Counted from the first letter of the stretch, positions 9,920 through 19,468 are shown. The stretch: 64,000 bases of DNA from Sutcliffiella deserti (GCF_020037475.1 NZ_JAIQDB010000010.1:1-64000), one strand, 5' to 3'. Notes: generated from the sequence alone by a model not told the origin. Made by a program: numbers and translations.

Positions 9920-10060
9920 GCTGTGGATCGGAACGAAAGGCGGAGACTCCTGCGGGAGATAGTGCTTTGGGAAGACCCCGCAGGCGTTTAGCCGAGGAGG
10001 CTTCCCAAGCACCCCGCGGACGCGGAGCCTTTCGTGGAGAGGAACAGCGGTCTTTACAAC
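9920..10060 (+). repeat. Type-B structured repeat
   Basis: Carries all blocks of the type-B element: CGAAAGGC, GGAGACTCCTGCGGGA, GCTTTGGGAAG, GACCCCGCAGGC, GCCGAGGAGGC, CTTCCCAAGC, CCGCGG and GCCTTTCG (10027-10034). The terminal TCTACAGC arm has drifted here to TCTTTACAAC. The following spacer (AACCCTCCATCCACCAG) matches that of the 24-25 kb array. Confidence 0.9.
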
Positions 10061-10137
10061 AACCCTCCATCCACCAGGTACACATACCTAACTTTCAAGA
10101 ATCCTAAAAGAACACAACTTAATGCTTGATGGACCTA

Positions 10138-10275
10138 GCTGTGTATCGGAACGAAAGGCGGAGACTCCTTGCTAAGAGATAGTGCTTTGGGAAGACCCCG
10201 CAGGCGTTTAAACGAGGAGGCTTCCCAAGCACCCCGCGGACGCGAAGCCTTTCGTGGAGAGGAACAGCCGTATTC
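10138..10275 (+). repeat. Type-B structured repeat, decayed copy
   Basis: Begins 218 bp after the previous copy, in the same orientation, so the two form a tandem pair. The CCTGCGGG arm is broken (CCTTGCTAAGA replaces it), while the partner CCCGCAGG and the second pair of arms survive. The tail reads GGAACAGCCG. The remainder of the gap up to 10569 shows no gene. Confidence 0.85.
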
Positions 10276-10569
10276 AAAGAGACGATCAAAAGTTTCTTGA
10301 ACTACTGAATTCTTACTATGAAAATCCCTTGATTTAGAAAGGTCGGTTCCAAATAAGCAACATTCAATTCTAAATACCCCTTTATCCTAAAGCGGAATGA
10401 AAAAAGCGAAATTAATTTTTGTACAACAAGGAAAAAGTATAGATGAATCTAGCGAAAATTCAAGTTAAAAATTTATTTTTTTCTAAAATGTTTAAAACAT
10501 GTGAAAGATTTTCATACTGAGAAGGAATAGTTTAAAGCATTTATTGTATAGAAAGGGGGATTAGAGAGA

Positions 10570-12636
10570 ATGGAATTAATGACAAATGATAGATTGCAGC
10601 AGCTTGTTAAAATGGTTCGTGCCTTTATTTTTATTGTATCTATCCTAGCAATCTCTTTGTTTTTAATGATTGGCGGCATCCTGATTTATGCTAAATCTAA
10701 AGGGGCGCCTCCTCTTTCAGTAACTCAGTCCTCCATTATTTATAGCAAGGACGGTTCGATTATCGGGGAGGCTCATAGCGGGGAAAAGCGGTATTGGGTG
10801 GCATTGGAGGATATATCGCCTCACATGATAGACGCAACGATATCGGTGGAGGATCGCCGTTTTTTCCGTCATCATGGTTTTGACCCAAAGCGGATAGCCG
10901 GCGCATTGATTGCTGATATAAAGGCGATGGCAAAAGTGCAAGGGGCAAGCACCATTTCTCAGCAGTATGCTCGTAATCTTTTTTTGGAGCATGAGAAAAC
11001 GTGGAAGAGGAAGATCGATGAGGCACTCTACACGATTCGAATTGAGGCCAATTATACAAAAGAAGAGATTTTAGAAGGTTACCTTAATACCATCTACTAT
11101 GGTCATGGTGCCTATGGGGTGGAATCGGCTTCTCACTATTATTTCGGAAAGTCGGCGAGTGAGTTGAATAGAGCGGAGGCGACCATGCTTGCAGGGATCC
11201 CAAAAGGTCCGAGTGTTTTTTCCCCCTTTAATGACCAGGAGCGAGCGGTATCGCGCCAAAAAATAGTGCTGCAATCAATGGTGGAAAATAACCATATTAC
11301 AAGTGAGGAAGCTGCCCGAACGTTAGATGAGCCACTAGTGTATGGGGAGCGTGAGCATTTGCCAAAGGAATTTATGGCACCTTATTTCCAGGATGCGGTG
11401 CGGGCTGTTATTCGTCATGATCTTAAGTTGCAGGAGGAGCTGGAGATGGGTGGTCTTCATATCTATACCACACTGGATCCCAAGCTTCAGGAGATAGCCG
11501 AGGAACAGATTGAAGCAACGTTTGATCCAGAATCTGATATGCAGGTTGGTTTTGTGTCGATGGACCCGAAGACTGGAAAGGTGCTTGCACTTGTAGGGGG
11601 AAGAAATTATGAAGAAAGCCCTTATAATCGTGTTACACAAGCTGAAAGGCAGCCTGGTTCAACGTTTAAGCCATTTCTTTACTACCGGGCCCTAGAGAAA
11701 GGATTTACTCCTTCCACGGGCTTTAGAAGCGAAAAAACGACGTTTCAGGTGGATGATGGGCGTTCCACTTATACGCCACATAACTTTAACCATTATTATG
11801 CGAATGGTCCGTTAACTATGATGCAGGCTTTGCCTTTGTCCGATAATGTGTTTGCGGTAAAAACGCATTTATTGCTAGGAAAAGAGGAGCTAGTTAAACA
11901 AGCCAAAAAGCTCGGCATCACGTCTCAAGTGAAAGAGGTACCGTCGCTTGCGCTTGGGACTTCCCCTGTACGTGTCTTGGATATGGCACATGCTTATGGA
12001 ATTTTTGCCAATGGTGGAAAAGAAGTGGAACCTGTTTTTATTGAAAAAGTCGTTAACTATCGTGGAGAGGTTCTTTTTGAACGAGAAGCAGAATCTGAGC
12101 AAATATTAGACCCGGACGTGACATTTGTCTTGAACCATCTGATGACAGGAATGTTTGATACAACACTTAATGGCTACATGGCGGTTACAGGTAACGCAAT
12201 TAAGGACCAGCTTACACGGCCGTATGCTGGAAAATCCGGCTCTACGGAAACAGACAGCTGGATGATTGGCTATACTCCTCAGTTGGTCAGCGCTGTCTGG
12301 ACAGGCTATGACAAAGACCGTTCGATTACTTTATGGACAGAAAAGCAGTATGCGAAGCAAATCTGGGCAGGCTTTATGGAACGTGCGCTCGATAACCGAT
12401 CGGTCGTCGCTTTTCGGCCGACAGAAAATGTGACAGGTGTGCAAGTGAACCCGCAGAGTGGTTTATTGGCTACAAGTGACTGTCCTGTTTCTCGCTTAAC
12501 TTATTATGTAAAAGGAACAGAGCCGACAGAATATTGCCAGCCAAACTTAGAAGAATTGGATGAAGCAACGGAAGTGCCGGAAGAACCGCCGGAAAAAGAG
12601 GAGCAATGGTGGAAAAAGCTCGTTCCATGGATGTAG
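10570..12636 (+). CDS. pbpG: Class A penicillin-binding protein (PbpG / PBP2d-like)
   Basis: 688 aa (B. subtilis PbpG about 690). One N-terminal membrane anchor (about 17-41) is followed by a glycosyltransferase domain with the catalytic glutamate in EDRRFF (E94) and QGASTISQQYARNLFLE. The transpeptidase domain has STFK (364-367), SDN (424-426) and KSGSTE (555-560, the KTG box with Ser). It polymerises and cross-links peptidoglycan outside the membrane. In B. subtilis pbpG is expressed in the forespore and acts with pbpF in spore germ-cell-wall synthesis; position beside ywhD supports orthology. The C-terminal tail is Glu/Pro rich. Confidence 0.93.
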   Translation: MELMTNDRLQQLVKMVRAFIFIVSILAISLFLMIGGILIYAKSKGAPPLSVTQSSIIYSKDGSIIGEAHSGEKRYWVALEDISPHMIDATISVEDRRFFRHHGFDPKRIAGALIADIKAMAKVQGASTISQQYARNLFLEHEKTWKRKIDEALYTIRIEANYTKEEILEGYLNTIYYGHGAYGVESASHYYFGKSASELNRAEATMLAGIPKGPSVFSPFNDQERAVSRQKIVLQSMVENNHITSEEAARTLDEPLVYGEREHLPKEFMAPYFQDAVRAVIRHDLKLQEELEMGGLHIYTTLDPKLQEIAEEQIEATFDPESDMQVGFVSMDPKTGKVLALVGGRNYEESPYNRVTQAERQPGSTFKPFLYYRALEKGFTPSTGFRSEKTTFQVDDGRSTYTPHNFNHYYANGPLTMMQALPLSDNVFAVKTHLLLGKEELVKQAKKLGITSQVKEVPSLALGTSPVRVLDMAHAYGIFANGGKEVEPVFIEKVVNYRGEVLFEREAESEQILDPDVTFVLNHLMTGMFDTTLNGYMAVTGNAIKDQLTRPYAGKSGSTETDSWMIGYTPQLVSAVWTGYDKDRSITLWTEKQYAKQIWAGFMERALDNRSVVAFRPTENVTGVQVNPQSGLLATSDCPVSRLTYYVKGTEPTEYCQPNLEELDEATEVPEEPPEKEEQWWKKLVPWM

Positions 12637-12668
12637 GATTCCTTTGGAGTTAATATTCTATAAAAGTT

Positions 12669-12698
12669 AAAACCCCCGAGATGCCTCTCGGGGGTTTT
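12669..12698 (+). terminator. pbpG terminator
   Basis: A perfect 13-bp stem, AAAACCCCCGAGA against TCTCGGGGGTTTT, with a four-base loop, 32 bp past the pbpG stop. Confidence 0.9.
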
Positions 12699-12830
12699 AG
12701 GTGTCCTAGCTCTCCATGTGCTCTTTACACATGTAGGTTTATCTTACTTTTTTTATGACAATAACTCAAGTGGTTATGGTTGAACGTTCAAAAAAATGTC
12801 ACAACTTTATTTCCAGGAAGCTCTTGACAA

Positions 12831-13349
12831 TCAATTGATAGCCAACTGATTTTTCAATTCTTCTTCTGAGCGTTCCCACATACCTGCATCAAATTCTTGC
12901 AGATAGTTTTGCAGGATAGTTTTAGAGCGTTCATCCATATGGTCTGCCATGATGCGGCGTTTCATTGATTTATCCATTTTGTTCACATGATCCGGCAGAG
13001 ACTTATAACCTCTTCTAATCTCTCGGTCCACTGTCATTTCACACGCAGTCACACCAGCATAATACGGACCCTCCTGCTTACGGTCAATGGTTACCCATAC
13101 TAACCAATAGGGCTTTCCATTTGGCACTTCTTCCTTGTTCTTCAAGAATTTAATACCTTTTTCCACGGCACTACGAGCGTGCATCGCCCCAATATCAACA
13201 AAAGCCTCGCCGCCTTCAACATCCACAAAAACGGGGGACACATTATCTAAACTTAGCGCACCGATGCCAAAGCCGCCATGCCCGTCTGTCGGGTCGTTTT
13301 TGATAATATTAAAGCCTACCGGTTTCTTTTTCTTTTCCATGTCCATCAT
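12831..13349 (-). CDS. ywhD: YwhD family protein
   Basis: 172 aa, a soluble protein with no recognisable catalytic motif. It belongs to the YwhD family, conserved in Bacillaceae beside ywhC. Segments such as NDPTDGHGGFGIGALSL and EGGEAFVDIGAMHARS are typical. AAGGAGG lies just upstream of two consecutive ATG codons (13349 and 13346). Its function is unknown to me. It follows ywhC on the same strand after 28 bp and is probably co-transcribed with it. Confidence 0.85.
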   Translation of the reverse strand: MMDMEKKKKPVGFNIIKNDPTDGHGGFGIGALSLDNVSPVFVDVEGGEAFVDIGAMHARSAVEKGIKFLKNKEEVPNGKPYWLVWVTIDRKQEGPYYAGVTACEMTVDREIRRGYKSLPDHVNKMDKSMKRRIMADHMDERSKTILQNYLQEFDAGMWERSEEELKNQLAIN

Positions 13350-13377
13350 ATTGCCTCCTTAACTTAAGGTTCTAGAC

Positions 13378-14058
13378 CTAACTTAATAATAGTGCGCTAA
13401 TCCACTGTGCAAGCGTGCCGGACACAAATGGAATGAAATCATACAATAATGGTCTGATTGTGTAATCACCAAGGGGCGTGAATATTAATACTAAAAATAG
13501 TAAGATGCCATATGGCTCCAACCTTGTCATTTTCACTCGAAAGGAAGTGGGCACCAGATCCTCGATAATTCGGTATCCATCCAATGGTGGAAATGGGAGT
13601 AAGTTAAAAATGAATAATAGCACATTCAAATGGGTGAAGATGCCAAAGAACATTTCTACCTTTTCCAATACCGGTACGGAAAGTCCATCCAACACTCCAA
13701 ACCTTACCATAAAAAAGAACAAAAAATAACCGATACAGGCAAGCAATAAATTACTTAATGGTCCTGCTAGAGAAACTAGAATCCCTGCCAGTCGGGGATT
13801 TTTGAAATAAAATCGATTTACAGGTACAGGCTTGGCCCAACCGAATCCTGCAATAAAAATCAGGATTGTCCCAATAGGATCCAAGTGGACATGAGGTGCC
13901 AATGTCAACCTGCCTTGATTCTTTGCCGTAGGGTCGCCAAATTTGTAGGCGGTGTACGCATGTGCAAATTCATGGAGTGTAAAAGCGATAATTAATGTAA
14001 TGACGATAAATGGAATCTGCTCCAGATCAAAGGGTAAATACCCCAACAAACTTTCCAA
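13378..14058 (-). CDS. ywhC: Site-2-protease family membrane metalloprotease (YwhC)
   Basis: 226 aa, M50 peptidase. The zinc site HEFAH is at residues 29-33 in the first membrane helix, and NLLPFPPLDGYR supplies the third ligand (Asp) near the middle. Several more helices follow. No PDZ or CBS domain is present, as in the short YwhC-type subfamily. Such enzymes cut substrates inside the membrane; the natural substrate is unknown. It is divergent from ywhB. Confidence 0.9.
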   Translation of the reverse strand: MESLLGYLPFDLEQIPFIVITLIIAFTLHEFAHAYTAYKFGDPTAKNQGRLTLAPHVHLDPIGTILIFIAGFGWAKPVPVNRFYFKNPRLAGILVSLAGPLSNLLLACIGYFLFFFMVRFGVLDGLSVPVLEKVEMFFGIFTHLNVLLFIFNLLPFPPLDGYRIIEDLVPTSFRVKMTRLEPYGILLFLVLIFTPLGDYTIRPLLYDFIPFVSGTLAQWISALLLS

Positions 14059-14151
14059 ACCTTTTCCCCTTTTCTATACGTACTTCTAATTTAAGTATAC
14101 AATATTCTATGTAAGATTAGAAAATAATAGAAGAAAAAAGGAGTGTCATTG

Positions 14152-14340
14152 ATGCCTTACATTACCGTTAAAATGCTTGAAGGTCGCACAGAAGAGCAAA
14201 AAAAAGCACTAGTAGAAAAGGTTACAACAGCAGTCAGTGAAACAACTGGTGCTTCGGAGGATAAAATTGTTGTCTTTATCGAGGAAATGACAAAGGGACA
14301 CTATGCTGTTGGCGGAAAACGGTTGAGTGATCTTTCATAA
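14152..14340 (+). CDS. ywhB: 4-oxalocrotonate tautomerase homologue (YwhB)
   Basis: 62 aa, the standard length of the 4-OT family. ATG at 14152 is chosen over GTG at 14143 because GGAG lies 8 bases upstream and because this start exposes Pro-1 (MPYITVKM), the catalytic base of the family after methionine removal. Conserved residues continue in TEEQKKALVEKVT and VVFIEEM. It isomerises enol and keto acids in vitro; the in vivo role in Bacillus is unclear. Confidence 0.92.
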   Translation: MPYITVKMLEGRTEEQKKALVEKVTTAVSETTGASEDKIVVFIEEMTKGHYAVGGKRLSDLS

Positions 14341-14400
14341 GCATTAGAGGTTGGGACAAAACTAAAACCGCTAACAAAAATTTAAGTAACGACTTTAAAT

Positions 14401-14532
14401 ACCGCTAATGATTTCCGTGCAAGACTCCGCTTTCCGCGGGTAGCCCGTGAGCCTCCTCGGCTTTGCCTGCGGGGTCTCACATAAGCTACTCTTCCCGCAG
14501 GAGTCTCCGCCTTGCACTCCAATCAACCGCTA
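14401..14532 (-). repeat. Type-C structured repeat
   Basis: Core 14417-14517 is closed by GTGCAAG against CTTGCAC. Read on the minus strand it has GGAGACTCCTGCGGGA, GTAGC-TTAT-GTGAG, GACCCCGCAGGC, GCCGAGGAGGC, CTCAC-GG-GCTAC and CCGCGG. So the invariant blocks are as in types A and B while the arms differ yet pair. ACCGCTA occurs on both flanks (14401-14407 and 14526-14532). It occupies the gap between the convergent ywhB and DUF2254 genes. Confidence 0.85.
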
Positions 14533-14639
14533 GAATAGTTTATAAACTATAAACGTCCATTTGAACAAAACCAATAAGAAACTCAAACATCCTTTTGAAG
14601 CCATAAGGATAGTTCGGATTTCCCTCTTTTTGTCCAGCC

Positions 14640-15926
14640 TCAATTATTTTCTCTCAGCCTCTCCTTCAGAACCGCTTTCTTTTCCTCCAATTTCACCAAG
14701 TCCAAGGGCTCAAATTGCGATTCTTGGATACTGCCAACCAGAAAATCATGCATGCTATTAATTTTTCTCCTAATCTTACTCTGACTTCCTTCCGCGATCA
14801 ATATCAAGCATTCTAAGATCGCTAAGATAACCGAGATATCATTTTTTCCGTAAATTCTAATTTGGTAGAAGGCGGTATAGAGAATCTCTTCAAAGGTTCG
14901 CTGCCGAATTGCGATACGCTGCTGCTTTTCCTCGTCCAAGTAAAGTAGCGCATCAGAGTCGATCTCCCCAAAGCTGATTAGTAGCCGGCTCATATAACGT
15001 ATACAATTGTTTGCGGTATTGGGATCATTTATCCCTGGAGAAATCGCCCGCAACGCAACTTCGGTTAGCTTTTGCAAGGCAAACTCTGCATCCTGCAAGG
15101 TCGTTCTTTCCTCTCCTATCTGCACATATGACGCAATGTCCAGTTCCTCTTTCTTTTCTTTTAAATAATAGATTTCTCCAATCACAGTTCGATCGGTAAC
15201 AAAATCGCCTATCCGCTTCTTGAAGGAGATGAAAACGTTCAGTTTTTTTGCTTTTTTGGCAAGATTAGTTGTTTCAATGACTTGAATATATCCTGTATTA
15301 TGTAAGGAAAAACTGACTTTCTCTGTATAGGAAAACGGTTCATTTTCAACAAATTGCAGCATGCCCTTGTCTGCATTTTGCTTCTTTTTCTCTACACTTT
15401 CCAAACCCTCTTCCATTAACCGTTCGATCAGCTGGCTCACTTGAATCGACCGTGATACATGATGGACGAAAAAGACAAAATACCCCACACAGATAATGGC
15501 CAAAATCACCCCTACACCAGAAGAAAGTACCCTTTCCCCTTCTAACCCATCCTTCATAAACAAAAGAGTCAGGACCGTATAAATGAATGATCCCACAAAA
15601 ATTCCTAGAACCCGTAGCGTACTCTTTTCTGTCATAAAATCCTGTAGAGTCCGAGGAGAGAACTGGGAAGAATAGGTCGTAAGCACCACCATAATGGTAG
15701 AAAACGAAATGGTCGTCATTGTTAAGATCGCCGTCGCAATCGAACTAAGAATGGTCGCCCCCAAATCTACATTTGTGAACAAAATTCCAGGTAAGATTCC
15801 CTGGACCAGATTTGCAAAGACTGTATCTACTAAAATTACCATTGTTGTTAAAATAATACTTGCCAAGCTATACACACCTGGCACAAACCATATGCTCTGC
15901 CTTGCTTTCAACGTCCATTTAATCAT
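14640..15926 (-). CDS. DUF2254 family membrane protein
   Basis: 428 aa. Four hydrophobic helices are visible in the first 170 residues, including the family signature TMTTISFSTIMVVLTTYSSQ followed by SPRTLQDFM. A soluble C-terminal part follows, with RAISPGINDPNTA. This is the DUF2254 family; its function is not established. AAGGAG lies 6 bases before the ATG at 15926. It is convergent with ywhB. It is not part of the B. subtilis gene order I recall here, so it may be a lineage-specific insertion. Confidence 0.8.
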   Translation of the reverse strand: MIKWTLKARQSIWFVPGVYSLASIILTTMVILVDTVFANLVQGILPGILFTNVDLGATILSSIATAILTMTTISFSTIMVVLTTYSSQFSPRTLQDFMTEKSTLRVLGIFVGSFIYTVLTLLFMKDGLEGERVLSSGVGVILAIICVGYFVFFVHHVSRSIQVSQLIERLMEEGLESVEKKKQNADKGMLQFVENEPFSYTEKVSFSLHNTGYIQVIETTNLAKKAKKLNVFISFKKRIGDFVTDRTVIGEIYYLKEKKEELDIASYVQIGEERTTLQDAEFALQKLTEVALRAISPGINDPNTANNCIRYMSRLLISFGEIDSDALLYLDEEKQQRIAIRQRTFEEILYTAFYQIRIYGKNDISVILAILECLILIAEGSQSKIRRKINSMHDFLVGSIQESQFEPLDLVKLEEKKAVLKERLRENN

Positions 15927-16007
15927 GATAATCTCCTTGCTGCATCGTTTTATCTTTCTTATTCCCCAATCTAGCTACCAGTAAGCCGCTTCGTCTTCCT
16001 CTCGGGT

Positions 16008-16041
16008 AAAAAAAAAGCCAAGCCGAATTTCGGCCTAGCTC
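16008..16041 (-). terminator. ywgA terminator, overlapping the ywgA stop
   Basis: On the minus strand AGCTAGGCCGAA and TTCGGCTTGGCT form a stem followed by TTTTTTTTT. It begins within the last codons of ywgA. Confidence 0.8.
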
Positions 16042-16541
16042 ACTGACTGCGCTCGCAGCTTTTCAATGTATTCGTATGCTTCTTCTACTTCCTGCTCTGT
16101 GTAACGCTGCTTACTTTTTAAGGTGAATACTTTTTCCTTCACTTCATCTTTCGGAAGATTCTCGAAGAACAAAACGGTCGATACAAGTTCCAAAAAGCGG
16201 GAGCTCTGTTCATTCATAGCTGTCATGCATTCGTTCAGGTGAGGCATTTCCAATTCATAATGGTTCAGAAATTCCTCGCCTGTTTCCGTAAGAGAATAGC
16301 GGTACTGGGAGTATCCACCTTTGTTTTCTTTCAGCTCATTTAAAAAGCCTAGGTTGCAAAGCTCTTCCACCCTTAATGTTACTTCTTCGGAATATGGTCC
16401 ATAGAAATGGAAATTGTATTTTTCATAGAATGGGTAATTTAGCTTTTTCGCTATGTACACCATCTTTTGCAGCTTTTTTCTCCCAATAACTTCCCCGGCA
16501 GTTGCAAATACTTTCATTAATTTCGCGTGATCAACTAACAA
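16035..16541 (-). CDS. ywgA: YwgA family protein
   Basis: About 168 aa (B. subtilis YwgA about 166). The conserved start GEVIGRKKLQKMVYIAKKLN resembles the DNA-binding region of phage-antirepressor or SocA-like proteins, followed by YNFHFYGPYSEE. The function is not known. AGGAG touches the ATG at 16550; TTG at 16541 is 9 bases away and gives the expected length, so it is preferred. It lies 25-35 bp downstream of ywfO on the same strand, probably as an operon. Confidence 0.8.
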   Translation of the reverse strand: MLVDHAKLMKVFATAGEVIGRKKLQKMVYIAKKLNYPFYEKYNFHFYGPYSEEVTLRVEELCNLGFLNELKENKGGYSQYRYSLTETGEEFLNHYELEMPHLNECMTAMNEQSSRFLELVSTVLFFENLPKDEVKEKVFTLKSKQRYTEQEVEEAYEYIEKLRAQSVS

Positions 16542-16575
16542 ACCCTTCATCTCCTAACGTGTATCCATGGCCTAA

Positions 16576-17877
16576 CTAAAATTTCTCTAAAATCTCGAGG
16601 ATTTTCTTTTTTATCGTTCGTTTTGTCGTGAGGTCCTCTAGTATGTCTTTTGGAAAATAGAGTTTATGATCGGTTCTTCTTTTTCCCGAAATGGCTTCCA
16701 CAATTTCTGATTGCCTGGACAGTTCTCTAACGTCGCCGTTCGGCATTAACAGATGGATTGGAAGTCGCTCTTCTTCTTCACCTGGGCGGTAAAAGTCGTA
16801 CGGTAGATCAGAGGACGAATCGACAACCAGGTAATATTCTGGGTCAAGCCCTGCTTTTTTGAAAAGACCCATAAGCTCCAATAAATCCATCATCTGCTTG
16901 TTAGGATTAAATTCGACATACTTAAACAAATTCCTGTTCATAAATCGTCGACATAAGTCACTTAATATCGAATCTTCTTCTTCCTCCCATGCTTGGAAGT
17001 AGAACATAATTACCGATTCGTCTAACTTTATATAATCTTCCAATGCCAGCTTGTCCTCAAATAAAGAATAAAAGTGGATTGGTTTATGTTTAAATGTGTA
17101 GTTTTCTTGGCTGAGCTGTTTGGCACGATGAAGAATTTTCGTTAAAATTACTTCCGCACTTCTTGTCACAGGATGAAAATAAACCTGCCAATACATTTGA
17201 TAGCGACTCATAATATAATCTTCTACCGCATGCATTCCGCTTGATTTAATTACCACCTGGTCCTCGCGCGGTCGCATTACACGCAATATCCTCTCCATGT
17301 CAAAGTTTCCATAGCTGACTCCAGTGAAATAAGCATCACGAAGCAAGTAATCCATCCTGTCTGCATCGATTTGACTAGAAATTAAGCTTACAACCAGCTT
17401 GTTTTTGTAAGTTTTCGCAATAACCTCTGCCACATGCTTCGGAAAATCCTTATGAACGCGCAAAAGGACTGCATTTACTTCTGTGTCTCCTAAGATAATG
17501 GCTTGTGTAAAGTCTTCATGGTCAAGATGAAATACCTTTTCAAAGGAATGAGAAAAAGGCCCATGTCCTAAATCATGAAGGAGTGCAGCACACAAACATA
17601 ATAGCCTGTCTTCCGGGTTCCAGTCCGGTCGGCCTTCAAACCCATCATCAATAATGCGGCGCACAATTTCATACACTCCCAACGAGTGGTTAAGACGGCT
17701 ATGTTCGGCCCCATGAAACGTCAAATAGGTTGTACCTAACTGACGAATTCGACGCAGGCGCTGAAACTCTCTCGTTCCGATCAAATCCCATACCACACGG
17801 TCACGAACATGGACATAGCGATGGACAGGATCTTTAAATACTTTTTCTTCACTTAGTTTTTGTTTTGCATAACTCAT
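16576..17877 (-). CDS. ywfO: HD-domain (deoxy)nucleoside triphosphohydrolase-like protein YwfO
   Basis: 433 aa, the same as B. subtilis YwfO, from ATG at 17877 (GAGGT 8 bases upstream). HD-domain metal ligands are visible in HSRLNHSLGVYE (about residue 60) and ALLHDLGHGPFSHSFE (about 100-113), with DRMDYLLRD further on. This arrangement is typical of dGTPase-related phosphohydrolases. Nucleotide hydrolysis is likely, but substrate preference cannot be read from sequence. It heads the ywfO-ywgA pair. Confidence 0.88.
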   Translation of the reverse strand: MSYAKQKLSEEKVFKDPVHRYVHVRDRVVWDLIGTREFQRLRRIRQLGTTYLTFHGAEHSRLNHSLGVYEIVRRIIDDGFEGRPDWNPEDRLLCLCAALLHDLGHGPFSHSFEKVFHLDHEDFTQAIILGDTEVNAVLLRVHKDFPKHVAEVIAKTYKNKLVVSLISSQIDADRMDYLLRDAYFTGVSYGNFDMERILRVMRPREDQVVIKSSGMHAVEDYIMSRYQMYWQVYFHPVTRSAEVILTKILHRAKQLSQENYTFKHKPIHFYSLFEDKLALEDYIKLDESVIMFYFQAWEEEEDSILSDLCRRFMNRNLFKYVEFNPNKQMMDLLELMGLFKKAGLDPEYYLVVDSSSDLPYDFYRPGEEEERLPIHLLMPNGDVRELSRQSEIVEAISGKRRTDHKLYFPKDILEDLTTKRTIKKKILEILEKF

Positions 17878-18094
17878 CAAATGACCTCATTTACGTGTGG
17901 CATGGTTACTACATTAATTAAGATAACACTATTATATCGTATTTTATTTACATGAAAAGGGGGATAATAACGGGTATTTGAGGTTCTATGTTCGTTTTAC
18001 CCTATCATCATCCCTTCTACTCTTTTTTTCGCCATTCTCTTATTTTTAACCTAGATCCACACTACGTTAATTCCTCGTATAGTACCAGAAAATA

Positions 18095-18135
18095 AAAAAT
18101 CACCTTTGTACAAATACGAAGGCAATTTTTTTATG
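18095..18135 (-). terminator. Weak terminator after the DUF1450 gene
   Basis: On the minus strand AAATTGCCTTCG...CGAAGGTGATTTTTT-like arms (CCTT/AAGG core) are followed by T residues. The stem is short. The remaining bases of the 17878-18164 gap show no gene. Confidence 0.4.
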
Positions 18136-18164
18136 GCTCGTTCGTAATTTTTGTTACGAAAAAC

Positions 18165-18389
18165 CTATTTTTTTAGCTTAATTTTTATTTTATCAATCAA
18201 TTCATCTTCTGTTGGTGCGGAAACCGGCCGGTTGTTCACAAAAGCAAACGACTTTTTTCTACCTGGTCCACAATATGATTGGCATCCTACATCTACCGTT
18301 GCTTCTTCGTCCACCTGATTCAGCTTGGGAATCAACGTTTTGATGTTGGTTGCTTGGCAATCATCGCATATACGGAATTCATTCGCCAT
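18165..18389 (-). CDS. Small DUF1450 (YuzB-like) cysteine protein
   Basis: 74 aa from ATG at 18389 (AGAAAGGG 12 bases upstream; TTG at 18401 abuts it). Four cysteines occur as CDDC near the N-terminus and CQSYC in the middle, followed by [20 protein letters not shown], the DUF1450 pattern. A thioredoxin-like [2Fe-2S] or disulfide role has been suggested for related folds, but no function is established. It is a single gene between ywfO and rsfA. Confidence 0.75.
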   Translation of the reverse strand: MANEFRICDDCQATNIKTLIPKLNQVDEEATVDVGCQSYCGPGRKKSFAFVNNRPVSAPTEDELIDKIKIKLKK

Positions 18390-18721
18390 GATCTTGTACA
18401 ACCCTTTCTAGCTTTTAAATTCATTTATATAGGCTCTTTTCGTTAGGATTGTTGCTCTAAGCCCCGTAAAGAATCGGTATTTGGATTTTTTACTCAATGC
18501 GAAAACAGCCTTTATATATAGGAAGTTTCTTTGTGACCTTTTTTAATCGCAAATGATATTTTACATGTAAAAATACGACATTGCAAGCCGATTTCTAGAA
18601 GAATATGGGTCAAAGTCGCGACAGATAACAATCTAGTAATTATTTCTATTAATATGTATAAATATTTTTTTCTGGTCAAAAATAATAACAGAACTAAAGA
18701 TATTAAGGGAGTTGGATATCC
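18390..18721. other. Intergenic region upstream of rsfA
   Basis: No gene is supported. CGAAAACAGCC at 18500-18510 is the reverse of the GGCTGTTTTCG motif that recurs at 51670 and 57703. AT-rich sequence before rsfA presumably holds its promoter, but I could not fix a convincing pair of boxes. Confidence 0.5.
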
Positions 18722-19462
18722 ATGAAAGATCGTCAAGATGCCTGGTCTGAAGAGAATGATTTATTATTGGCGGAAACGGTGCTACGCCATGTAAGGGAAG
18801 GCAGTACACAGCTTAACGCATTTGAAGAGGTCGGTGACAAGTTGAACCGTACTTCTGCCGCTTGTGGTTTCCGCTGGAACGCAGTTGTCCGCCATGATTA
18901 TGAAAAGGCACTACAATTAGCAAAAAAACAACGCAAACAAAGGCAGCGTGCATTAGGGCAGCCTACTAAGAAACTATTATACAACCCACCGGAATCCATT
19001 GTAGATGAAGACATTCCATATGTGCTCGAGCAGCAGAGGGAAGTCGAGATGCCTCCTGCAACAGAGGTAAAAACAGAACGCAGAGAAGAAGTGCAAGCGG
19101 AAGTAAAAGTTAATCAACCTTTGAAGCAGCCATCCTATTCTAATTTTACTGGTGCATTATCCATTGATCAGGTTATCGGTTTCTTACAAACCATGAAACA
19201 TACAAACGTCCATACTAGCGCTCTACAACTTGAAAATGAGAGATTAGTAAAAGAAAATGCCGAGTTGAGCCGTAAAACTCAGGAGCTTGAGAAGCGAGTA
19301 CAGAAGCTTCAGGATGAGCAGCTGACAGTTCAGGAAGATTATGAAACATTGATGAAAATCATGAACCGTGCAAGAAAGCTTGTACTGTTCGATGAGGATG
19401 ACCGTGTGCCATCAAAATTCATGATGGACCGAAACGGGAATTTGGAGAAACTGGCGGAATAG
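18722..19462 (+). CDS. rsfA: RsfA-type sporulation transcription regulator
   Basis: 246 aa (B. subtilis RsfA about 258). An N-terminal Myb/SANT-like DNA-binding domain ([18 protein letters not shown] ... [16 protein letters not shown], residues 6-60) is followed by a variable linker and a C-terminal coiled coil (about 165-215, [20 protein letters not shown]). In B. subtilis RsfA tunes genes of the forespore sigma-F regulon. AAGGGAGTTGGATATCC precedes the ATG. The following terminator isolates it from lipL. Confidence 0.9.
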   Translation: MKDRQDAWSEENDLLLAETVLRHVREGSTQLNAFEEVGDKLNRTSAACGFRWNAVVRHDYEKALQLAKKQRKQRQRALGQPTKKLLYNPPESIVDEDIPYVLEQQREVEMPPATEVKTERREEVQAEVKVNQPLKQPSYSNFTGALSIDQVIGFLQTMKHTNVHTSALQLENERLVKENAELSRKTQELEKRVQKLQDEQLTVQEDYETLMKIMNRARKLVLFDEDDRVPSKFMMDRNGNLEKLAE

Positions 19463-19468
19463 ATAGAG

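Noticed and set aside
10438..10560. Sigma-F or sigma-G promoter for pbpG
   Set aside because: CATACTG at 10513 resembles a sigma-G -10, but no fitting -35 lies at the right distance, so I did not list it.
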